This document shows, piece after piece, positions 27,065 to 35,608 of a DNA stretch of 64,000 nucleotides. The notes beneath the pieces were generated by a model. It ran no database searches. It was given only the letters and a program-made list of their open reading frames with translations, and was not told where the DNA came from. The stretch comes from Polaromonas sp. Lineage in GTDB: Bacteria; Pseudomonadota; Gammaproteobacteria; Burkholderiales; Burkholderiaceae_C. Within the stretch, counting starts at the first letter, position 1, and the number at the start of each line of letters is the position of its first letter. Location of the stretch: contig JAURWY010000021.1 of NCBI GenBank assembly GCA_030654695.1, forward strand, positions 1 through 64,000, given 5' to 3'. Made by a program: the position numbers and the translations under genes.

Positions 27065-28198
27065 ATGACAACCATTTACGACTGCCCCGAACACGAACTG
27101 CTGCGCGACCAAGTGGCGCGCTTCATTGCCCGAGAGGTTGAGCCGCACGGCACGAAGTGGGAAGAAGCCGGCATGGTGCCGCGCGACGTGCTGCGCCGCA
27201 TGGGCCAAGCCGGTTTGCTCGGCCTGATGTACGACGAGGTTCATGGTGGCGGTGAGGGTGATGCGCTCACCAATCTGGTGTTTGCCGAGGCGCTGTCGCA
27301 GTCGACTTTTGCCGGCTTCGTCATCACGGTACTGGTCCACACCGACATGGCCAGCCCGCACTTGCACCACGCCGGCAGCGCCGAGCAAAAAGCCAAATAC
27401 CTGCCGCGCGTGACCGCCGGCGAGATGATCACTGCAGTCGGCATCAGCGAACCCGGTGCGGGCTCAGACGTGGCGGGCATCCGCACCTCGGCACGGCGCG
27501 AGGGCGACGAGTGGGTGCTGAACGGCACCAAGATGTTCATCACCAACGGCGTCCATGCGGACCTTTATTTCATTGCCGCCAAGACCGGCCCAGGCCGCCG
27601 CGACATGTCGATGTTCATCGTCGAAAAAGGCACGCCCGGTTTCTCGGTGGGCCGCGCTTTGAACAAAAGCGGCTGGATGTCCTCAGACACCGCCGAGCTG
27701 ATTTTGGACAACTGCCGCATTCCTGTGGGCAACCTGCTGGGCGAAGAGAACAAGGGTTTTTATTCGGTGATGAAGAACTTTCAGACCGAGCGCATTGCCT
27801 TGGGCGCGATGGCGGTCGGCCACTGCACGCGGGCTTTGCAGCTGACGATTGACCACGTCAAGCAGCGCCAAGCGTTTGGTGGCACGCTGTGGGACCAGCA
27901 AACCATTCGCCATCGCATCGCCATGCTGGACGCCAAAACGCGGGCGGCACGCCAGTTCATGTACCACTGCGCTTGGTCGGTAACGCAAGGCCACGACATC
28001 GTACAAGAAGTCTCGATGCTGAAGGCCTTGACCGGCGAGTTGGTGAACGAAGTGGTGCAGACCTGCCAGCAGTTTCACGGCGGCATGGGCTACATCCGCG
28101 AGACCGCGATTGAACGCCTGTGGCGCGACGCGCGCGTGCTGGCGATTGGCGGCGGCGCGACCGAGGTGATGCTCGAAGAAGTCGCCAAGCGTTATTAA
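27065..28198 (+). CDS. Acyl-CoA dehydrogenase within the liu operon
   Basis: This 377-residue FAD enzyme has ISEPGAGSD (128-136) and FITNG (158-162). The catalytic glutamate appears to be E242 in FQTERIALGAMAVG, the long-chain/branched-chain position. The C-terminal site carries GGGATEVM with no glutamate. It is therefore not a straight short-chain enzyme. A separate isovaleryl-CoA dehydrogenase exists upstream, so this one may take another branched substrate such as citronellyl-CoA or 2-methyl acyl-CoA, or be a paralogue with overlapping use. It lies between liuB and liuC. Confidence 0.87.
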   Translation: MTTIYDCPEHELLRDQVARFIAREVEPHGTKWEEAGMVPRDVLRRMGQAGLLGLMYDEVHGGGEGDALTNLVFAEALSQSTFAGFVITVLVHTDMASPHLHHAGSAEQKAKYLPRVTAGEMITAVGISEPGAGSDVAGIRTSARREGDEWVLNGTKMFITNGVHADLYFIAAKTGPGRRDMSMFIVEKGTPGFSVGRALNKSGWMSSDTAELILDNCRIPVGNLLGEENKGFYSVMKNFQTERIALGAMAVGHCTRALQLTIDHVKQRQAFGGTLWDQQTIRHRIAMLDAKTRAARQFMYHCAWSVTQGHDIVQEVSMLKALTGELVNEVVQTCQQFHGGMGYIRETAIERLWRDARVLAIGGGATEVMLEEVAKRY

Positions 28199-28214
28199 AA
28201 AATCGGACGAACCC

Positions 28215-29024
28215 ATGACCATCCCCAACGCTGTTTTAGACATTGTCCGGCCCTCGGCTCATGTGGCCGAGGTCTGGCTGAACCGCCCGGATGTGCGTAA
28301 CGCCTTCAACGCGGAGCTGATCGCTGCGCTGACCAGCACCTTTGCCGCACTGTCGGCCGAGCCGGATCTGCGCGTCATTGTGTTGGGTGCGCGCGGCAAG
28401 GCTTTTTGTGCTGGCGCTGACCTGAACTGGATGCGTGCCATGGCCGATTACAGCTGGGCGCAAAACCGCGCTGACGCGCAAAAGCTCGCCGACATGCTGT
28501 GGACGCTGGACCAATGCCCGGTGCCCATCGTCGGCCGTGTTCAAGGCGATTGCTACGCCGGCGGCATGGGGCTGGCGGCTATTTGCGATGTGCTGGTAGC
28601 CTCCGACAACGTGACGTTTTGCCTGTCAGAAGCACGCCTTGGTTTGTTGCCGGCCACCATCAGCCCGTACGTCTTGCGCGCCCTTGGCACTCAGGCCTCG
28701 CGCCGCTACATGGTGACGGCTGAGCGCTTCAGCGCCGCCGAGGCGCACAGCCACGGACTGGTTCATGTGCTGTGTTCGCCTGCGCAACTGGACGGGCAAG
28801 TGGCGGCGCTGGTGACGACGCTGGTGGCCAACGGCCCCTTGGCGTCGCGGGCTTGCAAGCTGCTGGTACGCGACGTCAGTGGCGCACCGATCGACGACGA
28901 TTTGCGCGCTGACACCGCGCGCCGCATTGCCGACATTCGGGCCAGCGACGAAGGCCGCGAAGGCCTGCAGTCTTTTCTGCAAAAACGCCCACCGAGCTGG
29001 TTGGCTGCGCCGACGGCCACGTAA
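28215..29024 (+). CDS. liuC: 3-methylglutaconyl-CoA hydratase (enoyl-CoA hydratase family)
   Basis: LiuC hydrates 3-methylglutaconyl-CoA to HMG-CoA. The 269-residue crotonase-fold protein shows the oxyanion-hole segments FCAGADLNWM (about 64-73) and GDCYAGGMGLAAICDV (about 112-127), plus SEARLGLLPATISPYV. The ILNRPDVRNAF-type N-terminus is present as LNRPDVRNAF. It lies 16 bases behind the acyl-CoA dehydrogenase and 15 before liuD, consistent with one transcript. The specific activity is assigned by operon position. Confidence 0.9.
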   Translation: MTIPNAVLDIVRPSAHVAEVWLNRPDVRNAFNAELIAALTSTFAALSAEPDLRVIVLGARGKAFCAGADLNWMRAMADYSWAQNRADAQKLADMLWTLDQCPVPIVGRVQGDCYAGGMGLAAICDVLVASDNVTFCLSEARLGLLPATISPYVLRALGTQASRRYMVTAERFSAAEAHSHGLVHVLCSPAQLDGQVAALVTTLVANGPLASRACKLLVRDVSGAPIDDDLRADTARRIADIRASDEGREGLQSFLQKRPPSWLAAPTAT

Positions 29025-29039
29025 AGAAGAAAGCCACCC

Positions 29040-31040
29040 ATGTTCAAGAAAATACTGATTGCCAATCGCGGCGAGATCGCCTGCCGCGTTGCGGCCACAG
29101 CCCGCCGCATGGCCATCAAAACGGTGGCGGTGTACTCCGACGCAGATGCCGACGCTAAGCACGTGACGGCCTGCGACGAAGCCGTGCACATTGGCGGTAG
29201 CGCGCCCAAAGACAGCTATCTGCGTTGGCAGCGCATCATCGCCGCGGCGCAAGCCACTGGCGCTGACGCGATTCATCCTGGCTATGGTTTTTTGAGCGAG
29301 AACGAAGAGTTTGCGCAAGCCTGTGCGGAGGCGGGCCTGGTCTTTATTGGCCCACCCGCGTCAGCCATCAAAGCCATGGGCCTGAAAGCCGAGTCCAAGC
29401 GACTGATGGAAAAAGCCGGCGTGCCGTTGGTGCCCGGCTACCACGGCAGTGACCAAAACCCGGCGCTGTTGCAGCGCGAAGCCGATCGCATCGGTTACCC
29501 AGTGCTCATCAAAGCCAGTGCTGGCGGCGGTGGCAAAGGCATGCGCGCGGTTGAGTCATCCGAAGAGTTTGCCGCCGCACTGGCCTCTTGCCAGCGCGAA
29601 GCCATCAACAGCTTTGGCGACGACGCCGTGCTGATTGAGAAATACGCCCAGCGCCCGCGCCACATCGAAATCCAGATTTTCGGCGACACGCATGGCAACT
29701 ACGTGCATCTGTTCGAGCGTGATTGCTCGGTGCAACGCCGCCATCAAAAAGTGCTGGAAGAAGCACCCGCGCCCGGCATGACCGAGGCCATGCGCCAACA
29801 GATGGGCGAAGCCGCGGTGGCAGCTGCGCGCGCGGTGCATTACGTTGGCGCCGGCACGGTGGAATTCATTGTTGAGCAACGCGCTGGCGGCATGACGTTC
29901 TATTTTATGGAGATGAACACGCGCTTGCAGGTGGAGCATCCTGTGACAGAGGCGATCACCGGGCTTGACCTGGTTGAATGGCAGTTGCGCGTCGCCGCAG
30001 GCCAGCCCTTGCCGCTCAAGCAAGCGCAGTTGCGTCGGCATGGTCATGCGATTGAAGCGCGTATTTGCGCCGAGAGCCCTGACAACCAATTCTTGCCCGC
30101 GACCGGCACGTTGCAGGTTTACCGTCAGCCGGTCTGCACGTGCTTTGAGCGCGCAGACGGCCCAGTCCATGTGCGGATTGACGACGGCGTGCGTGAGGGC
30201 GATTCAATTTCGCCGTATTACGACTCGATGGTGGCCAAGTTGATCGTGCATGGCGACAGCCGCGAACAAGCGCTGGCGCGCATGGATCAAGCGCTGAGCG
30301 AATTTCACATCGTCGGTCTGCAAACCAATGTGCAGTTTTTGCGGCACGTGGTGCAGAGCCAGTCCTTCGCAACGGCTGATCTCGACACCGCGCTGATTCC
30401 GCGCGAGGCGGGCGTGCTCTTTCACCAAGAAAAGCTCGGCCTGTCAGTGGCTGTCGCCGCTGCGGTAGCGCTCACCTTGGAAGAAGAAAAATCCCGTGAG
30501 ACGGCCGATCCTTTCAGCCGCACCGATGGTTGGTGTGCGCACGGTCCGAGTCAGCGCCGTTTTGCGTTTGAGTTCCATGGTGAGTCGCAGGCGGCGCAGT
30601 TGGCGCGTGCACACGACGGCACGCTGCAGTTGGCGCTGGGCGATCTGCGTTTGCCCTTGCGCTACACCGCCACGCCCAACGGCTTGCAACTCGAACTCGA
30701 CGGTCAACGCTGGCGGCTCCAGACTTACCGGCGCGGCGAGGTGGTGCATGTGTTTGGCGCCATGGGGGCAACGCAGATCACCGAAATCGACCTGCTGGCG
30801 CATGCTGGCGTGGCGCAGCATGAGGGCGGCCGCTTGACCGCACCGATGCCTGGCAAGGTGGTGTCTTTTCTGGTCAAGGCGGGCGACACGGTCAGCCGAG
30901 GTCAGGCGCTGGCGGTGATGGAAGCCATGAAGATGGAGCACACCATCGCGGCCCCTGCCGATGGCGTGGTCGCTGAAATTCTGTACGCGCCCGGCGACCA
31001 AGTCTTGGAAGGTGCCGAATTGTTAACCATGGCCGCATGA
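29040..31040 (+). CDS. liuD: 3-methylcrotonyl-CoA carboxylase alpha (biotin carboxylase/carrier) subunit
   Basis: LiuD carboxylates its own biotin using ATP and bicarbonate, then hands CO2 to LiuB. The 666 residues include a biotin carboxylase region (about 1-450) with IHPGYGFLSEN and the glycine-rich ATP loop near residue 160 (SAGGGGKGMRAVES). A linker domain and a C-terminal biotinyl domain follow, with the biotinylated lysine K631 in VMEAMKMEHTI. It sits in the liu operon between liuC and liuE. Bicarbonate demand links it to the carbonic anhydrase at 13130. Confidence 0.95.
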   Translation: MFKKILIANRGEIACRVAATARRMAIKTVAVYSDADADAKHVTACDEAVHIGGSAPKDSYLRWQRIIAAAQATGADAIHPGYGFLSENEEFAQACAEAGLVFIGPPASAIKAMGLKAESKRLMEKAGVPLVPGYHGSDQNPALLQREADRIGYPVLIKASAGGGGKGMRAVESSEEFAAALASCQREAINSFGDDAVLIEKYAQRPRHIEIQIFGDTHGNYVHLFERDCSVQRRHQKVLEEAPAPGMTEAMRQQMGEAAVAAARAVHYVGAGTVEFIVEQRAGGMTFYFMEMNTRLQVEHPVTEAITGLDLVEWQLRVAAGQPLPLKQAQLRRHGHAIEARICAESPDNQFLPATGTLQVYRQPVCTCFERADGPVHVRIDDGVREGDSISPYYDSMVAKLIVHGDSREQALARMDQALSEFHIVGLQTNVQFLRHVVQSQSFATADLDTALIPREAGVLFHQEKLGLSVAVAAAVALTLEEEKSRETADPFSRTDGWCAHGPSQRRFAFEFHGESQAAQLARAHDGTLQLALGDLRLPLRYTATPNGLQLELDGQRWRLQTYRRGEVVHVFGAMGATQITEIDLLAHAGVAQHEGGRLTAPMPGKVVSFLVKAGDTVSRGQALAVMEAMKMEHTIAAPADGVVAEILYAPGDQVLEGAELLTMAA

Positions 31041-31076
31041 ACATCGCGGTGAATCGGGATGAAGGATACTGAAGCC

Positions 31077-31997
31077 ATGCAACTTCCTCAGCACGTCAAA
31101 CTCGTCGATGTCGGGCCGCGTGACGGCCTGCAAAATGAAAAATCACCCGTCCCCGCAGCCATCAAAATCGAGCTGGTCCAGCGCCTGCAAGACGCTGGCT
31201 TGCGGGAGATTGAAGTCACCAGTTATGTCTCGCCCAAGTGGGTGCCGCAAATGGCCGACAACGCCGAAGTCATGGCCGGTATTCAGCGTCAGCCCGGCGT
31301 GCGGTTCTCGGTGCTGACGCCGAACATGCAGGGACTTGACGCTGCCTTGGCCGCCCCTAAGCATCTCTGGCCCGACGAAATTGTGGTCTTTGCCGCGGCT
31401 AGCGAAGCCTTCAGCCAGCGCAATATTAACTGCTCAATTGCCGAGAGCATGACGCGTTTCGCGCCGGTGGTAGCCGCTGCGCGTGTTGCTGGTATTCATG
31501 TGCGCGGTGCCATGAGCTGCACCGTCGGCTGCCCATATGAGGGTGAGATTGCACCCGCGCGCGTGGCGTACTTGGCGGGCCTCATGAAAGACATCGGCGT
31601 GCAACACGTGGGTGTCGCCGACACCATCGGCGTCGGCACGCCGCGCAAGGTGCAGCGGGCCATCGAAGCCACCTTGCAGCATTACGATCTCGCTGATGTG
31701 TCGGGGCATTTTCATGACACCTACGGTCAGGCGCTGGCCAATACGCTGGCGGCGCTGGAACTCGGCGTGTGGCAGTTCGACACCTCCGTGGCCGGCTTGG
31801 GCGGCTGCCCTTATGCCAAAGGCGCAACCGGCAATGTGGCCACTGAAGACGTGGTCTACATGCTGCACGGAATGGGCATAGACACCGGCATTGACCTCGA
31901 TAAATTGGTCGACGCAGGCAAGTTCATCAGCGACTTTCTCGGACGTCCGCCCAGCTCGCGCGCAGCCACGGCAATCTTGAACAAGCGGCTGTTGTGA
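31077..31997 (+). CDS. liuE: Hydroxymethylglutaryl-CoA lyase
   Basis: The enzyme splits HMG-CoA to acetoacetate and acetyl-CoA, the last leucine-specific step. The 306-residue TIM-barrel protein begins MQLPQHVKLVDVGPRDGLQN, with the metal-binding aspartate in that motif, and carries the active-site loop GLGGCPYAKGATGNVATED with its cysteine. An upstream ATG at 31059 adds six residues; the shorter start fits the family better and has AAGGA upstream. Its stop overlaps the ATG of the next gene. Confidence 0.94.
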   Translation: MQLPQHVKLVDVGPRDGLQNEKSPVPAAIKIELVQRLQDAGLREIEVTSYVSPKWVPQMADNAEVMAGIQRQPGVRFSVLTPNMQGLDAALAAPKHLWPDEIVVFAAASEAFSQRNINCSIAESMTRFAPVVAAARVAGIHVRGAMSCTVGCPYEGEIAPARVAYLAGLMKDIGVQHVGVADTIGVGTPRKVQRAIEATLQHYDLADVSGHFHDTYGQALANTLAALELGVWQFDTSVAGLGGCPYAKGATGNVATEDVVYMLHGMGIDTGIDLDKLVDAGKFISDFLGRPPSSRAATAILNKRLL

Positions 31998-32518
31998 TGT
32001 GCGGCTCAGAACTTCATGCGCTGCCTGACGGCGTGCAACGCGTCGCGGCTTTTCTGCAGCAGAAAGGCCACGCGCATTCTCCCGTGATGCTCGATGGTGC
32101 CGCACGCACGGCTCAGCAGGCGGCTGATGCGCTCGGCGTAGAGCTCGGACAAATCGCCAAGAGCATTGTCTTTCGCCGCAAGGAGGACGATGTGGCGGTG
32201 ATGGTGGTGACCTCGGGTGACCAACGGGTCGATGAGCGCAAGATCGAAGCGCTGGTGTGTCTTGACGGCAAGCGTTTGGGCCGTGCGGACGCTGAATTCG
32301 TCAAAGCCAAAACCGGTTTTTCAATTGGCGGTGTGGCCCCGGTGGCGCATGCCACGCCGGTGGTGGTGCTGATCGACCAGAGTCTGCTGCGCTTTGACGC
32401 GATTTGGGCCGCAGCCGGTCATCCGCATGCGGTGTTCAGCCTGACCGCTGACGAATTGGTGCGCCTCAGTGGCGCACCGATCGTTGATGCGGCCTTGATC
32501 TGCGTTGCGTCGACGTGA
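31997..32518 (+). CDS. YbaK/EbsC-type aminoacyl-tRNA deacylase
   Basis: This 173-residue protein of the YbaK/ProX family edits mischarged tRNAs in trans. The conserved lysine region AKSIVFRRKED (about residue 53) and GVAPVAH with the GIGGVAP-type loop (here SIGGVAPVAH) are visible. The start ATG overlaps the liuE stop (TGATG), and its stop overlaps the next start, so it is translated as part of the liu transcript. The exact tRNA specificity (Cys-tRNA-Pro or another) is not evident. Confidence 0.87.
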   Translation: MCGSELHALPDGVQRVAAFLQQKGHAHSPVMLDGAARTAQQAADALGVELGQIAKSIVFRRKEDDVAVMVVTSGDQRVDERKIEALVCLDGKRLGRADAEFVKAKTGFSIGGVAPVAHATPVVVLIDQSLLRFDAIWAAAGHPHAVFSLTADELVRLSGAPIVDAALICVAST

Positions 32519-32781
32519 CCACCCACCGCGTGATTGAACTGATGGCTGCCGGTGCGTTGGCCGTGCAGCGCAGCCCGGCCGGTGCCGCCATCGCATCACC
32601 TTGTCTGTCGGTGTGTCGCATTCAAGCTGACACCGGTTTGTGCGAAGGCTGTTTTCGAACCTTGTCCGAGATCTCGGCTTGGAGCCAAGCGGATGACGCT
32701 GACAAGCGCCGCATCTGGCGTGTCATTGGGCAGCGTGCTGAAGCTGCAACAATATTGCATGGACACATCCCAGACGTCTGA
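32515..32781 (+). CDS. DUF1289 small cysteine-motif protein
   Basis: This 88-residue protein has the DUF1289 signature PCLSVCRI...GLCEGCFRT, with four cysteines spaced as two pairs that may bind a metal, followed by an EISAWSQADDADKRRIW helix. It begins with GTG overlapping the upstream stop (GTGA). Its last 23 bases overlap the isomerase gene in another frame. DUF1289 proteins are small and of unestablished function. Confidence 0.8.
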   Translation: MTTHRVIELMAAGALAVQRSPAGAAIASPCLSVCRIQADTGLCEGCFRTLSEISAWSQADDADKRRIWRVIGQRAEAATILHGHIPDV

Positions 32782-33466
32782 CACGCCATCGACTTCAGCA
32801 CCGCGCATGCCATCGATTGTTTGTTACCTCGACTTTATTTCTCCGTACGCCTATCTAGCCTTTGAGCGCTTGCCCGAGGCGCTGCGGGGTGTCAGCTACA
32901 GCGTGCGCTTCAAGCCAGTGCTGTTTGCCAGCTTGCTCAAGCACCACGGCCAACTTGGGCCGGCTGAAATCCCCGCCAAACGCGACTGGACTTATCGGCA
33001 GGTGATGTGGTTGGCCCAGCAGCAAAATACGCCGCTGAAGATGCCGCACAGCCATCCCTTTAATCCACTCAATTTGCTGCGTTTGGCGGTGGCTTGCGAT
33101 GACGCTGGAACACCGAACCGTTATGTCTGTGAGACCATTTTTAGGCACGTGTGGACGAGTGGTGAAGAAGCCTCAGACACGGCGCGCTTGGCCGCACTCA
33201 GTGCGCAACTGGCGCCGGTGCAAGACCTTGCCAGTGAGTGTGTGAAAGAACAGCTGAAGGCGCACACCGCTGAGGCGCTTGCGCTGGGTGTCTTCGGCGT
33301 GCCGACTTTTGTCGTCGATGGCAAAGTCTTTTGGGGCTTGGATTCATTGCCCATGCTGCGCGACTACCTACTCGGCGGCAGCTGGTTTGCCAGCGCCGCT
33401 TGGGATGACGCGTCTGCCGTCAAGGTCGGAGCAGAGCGAATGCTTGTCGCTCGAGGGTTGTCGTAG
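32759..33466 (+). CDS. 2-hydroxychromene-2-carboxylate isomerase-like protein (DsbA/GST-kappa fold)
   Basis: This 235-residue protein has a thioredoxin-type start (VCYLDFISPYAYLAFERLP) with the active serine in the SPY motif, and an inserted helical domain. The cis-proline loop FGVPTFVVDGKVFWGLD lies near the C-terminus. Family members isomerise hydroxychromene carboxylate in naphthalene breakdown, but relatives serve many glutathione-dependent roles. No aromatic-degradation genes are near, so only the fold is assigned. The ATG at 32759 lies inside the DUF1289 gene; an internal ATG 48 bases later is possible. Confidence 0.8.
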   Translation: MDTSQTSDTPSTSAPRMPSIVCYLDFISPYAYLAFERLPEALRGVSYSVRFKPVLFASLLKHHGQLGPAEIPAKRDWTYRQVMWLAQQQNTPLKMPHSHPFNPLNLLRLAVACDDAGTPNRYVCETIFRHVWTSGEEASDTARLAALSAQLAPVQDLASECVKEQLKAHTAEALALGVFGVPTFVVDGKVFWGLDSLPMLRDYLLGGSWFASAAWDDASAVKVGAERMLVARGLS

Positions 33467-33673
33467 CGGTAGTGAAAGTAAGCGTTTCTCATGGGCGATA
33501 ACGCTAAGGTCGGCACCTCTGTTTGCCACTCGCACTTTTGAAAACGCTTTAAAAAGCATCCTTCTGCTGTCAGTTTGGGTTCAGTTCCGCGTCAGAGTCG
33601 GGTCAGTCGCCAGACACACAATGTCACAAGCTTTAGCGATTGAAGCGATTAACAACTATTAGGAGACTTTCAC

Positions 33674-35332
33674 ATGTCTACAACAGCGCCTGACCGGCCC
33701 ATGAGCAGCACAGAGAAAAAGGTGATTTTCGCCTCTTCTCTGGGCACTGTGTTTGAGTGGTATGACTTTTACCTGTACGGATCGCTCGCAGCGATCATCG
33801 CCAAGCAGTTTTTCAGCGGTTTGGATGAAGGCTCGGCCTTCATCTTCGCCCTGTTGGCGTTTGCCGCAGGTTTCATCGTGCGTCCTTTTGGCGCGTTGGT
33901 GTTCGGCCGTTTGGGCGACATGATCGGTCGTAAATACACCTTCCTGATCACCATTTTGATCATGGGCCTGTCGACCTTCATCGTCGGTTTGCTGCCCAGC
34001 TACGCCAGCATTGGTGTGGCTGCGCCAATCATTTTGATTGGACTGCGCATGCTGCAAGGTCTGGCACTCGGTGGTGAGTACGGCGGTGCGGCTGTTTATG
34101 TGGCTGAGCATGCGCCACACGGCAAGCGCGGTGCCTACACTTCGTGGATTCAGACAACCGCCACCTTGGGTCTGTTTTTGTCGCTGATGGTGATTCTTGG
34201 CACGCGGACCCTGATTGGCGAAGCTGCTTTTGCTGACTGGGGCTGGCGCGTTCCGTTCATCGGCTCGATTCTGTTGTTGGGCGTGTCGGTCTACATCCGC
34301 TTGTCCATGGAAGAGTCGCCAGCTTTCGTCAAAATGAAAGCTGAAGGCAAAACCTCCAAGGCACCCTTGTCCGAGTCTTTCGGCCAGTGGAAAAATCTGA
34401 AGATCGTGATCTTGGCGCTGATCGGCTTGACCGCTGGTCAGGCTGTGGTTTGGTACTCGGGTCAGTTCTATGCCTTGTTCTTCTTGACGCAAGCACTCAA
34501 GGTGGACGGCGCTACTGCCAACATCCTGGTCGCGGTGTCCCTGTTGATCGGCACGCCATTCTTCATCGTCTTCGGTGCGTTGTCTGACAAGATTGGCCGC
34601 AAGCCGATCATCATGGCCGGTTGCTTTTTGGCAGCTGTGACTTACTTCCCGGTGTTCACGGCGCTGACCAAGGCGGCTAATCCTGATCTGGCTGCTGCAC
34701 AAGCGGCCAACAAGGTGTTCGTGTCGGCTGACCCAGCTGAGTGCTCGTTCCAGTTCAACCCGACCGGTACTGTCAAGTTCACCAGCTCGTGCGACATCGC
34801 CAAGCAGGTTTTGGCTGGCGCTTCGGTGAGCTATGAAAACGTGGCTGCTGCTGCCGGCACGCCTGCCAGCATCAAAATTGGTGAAACAGTGATCCCTGGC
34901 TACACCTCCAAAGGACTGCCTGCAGCTGACGCCAAGATCAAGGACGCTGAGTTCAAAAAGGCCGTGGCTGAAGCCCTCAAAGGGGCCGGTTATCCCGCCA
35001 AGGCTGATCCGGCCAAGGTCGACAAGGTCATGGTCGTTTTGATCCTGACCTACCTCGTGTTGCTGGTCACCATGGTCTACGGTCCGATTGCCGCCATGCT
35101 GGTGGAGATGTTCCCAACGCGTATCCGCTACACGTCCATGAGTTTGCCTTATCACATTGGTAACGGCTGGTTCGGCGGCTTGCTGCCCACCACTGCGTTC
35201 GCCATCGTGGCGCAAACCGGCAATATGTACAACGGCTTGTGGTACCCGATCATCATCGCCGGTGCAACCGTCGTGATTGGCACCTTGTTCATCAAGGAAA
35301 CCAATGACGTTGATATCTACGCTGACGACTAA
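33674..35332 (+). CDS. MFS transporter of the metabolite:H+ symporter family with a large soluble insert
   Basis: This 552-residue inner-membrane transporter starts with the MHS hallmark GTVFEWYDFYLYG. It carries the cytoplasmic loop motif GRLGDMIGRKYTF between helices 2 and 3 and a second GALSDKIGRKP. The family includes shikimate, proline/betaine and dicarboxylate carriers. A hydrophilic stretch of about 115 residues (335-449, rich in Ala/Lys) interrupts the helices after YFPVFTALT; it contains two cysteines (ECSF, SCDI). AGGAG precedes the ATG. The substrate is not known. A terminator follows. Confidence 0.9.
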   Translation: MSTTAPDRPMSSTEKKVIFASSLGTVFEWYDFYLYGSLAAIIAKQFFSGLDEGSAFIFALLAFAAGFIVRPFGALVFGRLGDMIGRKYTFLITILIMGLSTFIVGLLPSYASIGVAAPIILIGLRMLQGLALGGEYGGAAVYVAEHAPHGKRGAYTSWIQTTATLGLFLSLMVILGTRTLIGEAAFADWGWRVPFIGSILLLGVSVYIRLSMEESPAFVKMKAEGKTSKAPLSESFGQWKNLKIVILALIGLTAGQAVVWYSGQFYALFFLTQALKVDGATANILVAVSLLIGTPFFIVFGALSDKIGRKPIIMAGCFLAAVTYFPVFTALTKAANPDLAAAQAANKVFVSADPAECSFQFNPTGTVKFTSSCDIAKQVLAGASVSYENVAAAAGTPASIKIGETVIPGYTSKGLPAADAKIKDAEFKKAVAEALKGAGYPAKADPAKVDKVMVVLILTYLVLLVTMVYGPIAAMLVEMFPTRIRYTSMSLPYHIGNGWFGGLLPTTAFAIVAQTGNMYNGLWYPIIIAGATVVIGTLFIKETNDVDIYADD

Positions 35333-35352
35333 GCTAAGGCTAAATCAACGGT

Positions 35353-35382
35353 AAGCCCTCGTCTGTGGACGGGGGCTTTTTT
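35353..35382 (+). terminator. Intrinsic terminator after the MFS gene
   Basis: An 11- to 12-bp stem pairs AAGCCCTCGTC with GACGGGGGCTT (one T-G pair) around a TGTG loop, followed by six Ts. It lies 20 bases after the transporter stop and 21 bases before the small gene at 35404. Confidence 0.92.
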
Positions 35383-35403
35383 AATTCAAAAGGAAAGAAA
35401 ATC

Positions 35404-35574
35404 ATGTGGAAAATTGCATTGGCTTTTGTGGCGTTCGCGGCCTTGGCTCTCTTCATTTTGAGTAAGGGCGGTGACATTGACATGGGTGGTGAAAAGCACG
35501 GTGCTGAAGCCATTCACTCGGAGCCTGCACAGCCTGCTGCATCAGCGCCTGTTGCTGTCCCTGCTGCCAAATAA
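35404..35574 (+). CDS. Small single-helix membrane protein, unrecognised
   Basis: This 56-residue protein has an N-terminal hydrophobic helix (residues 3-20, IALAFVAFAALALFI) and an Ala/Pro/Ser-rich hydrophilic tail (EPAQPAASAPVAVPAAK). GGAAAG lies 9-14 bases before the ATG. Its position just past a strong terminator means it needs read-through or its own promoter. Base use resembles the neighbours. I do not recognise a family; the ribosome-binding site and membrane helix are the only support. Confidence 0.5.
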   Translation: MWKIALAFVAFAALALFILSKGGDIDMGGEKHGAEAIHSEPAQPAASAPVAVPAAK

Positions 35575-35608
35575 GGGCTCGTGGCTTGCCCACTTTGGGT
35601 GTACCCGT

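Noticed and set aside
33467..33673. 207-base gap between the isomerase-like gene and the MFS gene as a possible hidden gene or RNA
   Set aside because: The frames there are short or lack start signals, and no terminator or RNA structure stood out. It probably holds only the MFS promoter.
33659..35215. A 518-codon open frame on the minus strand across the MFS transporter gene
   Set aside because: Its translation is rich in Gln, His and Arg with no recognisable domain, and it is the mirror of a clear transporter gene. It is a shadow frame.
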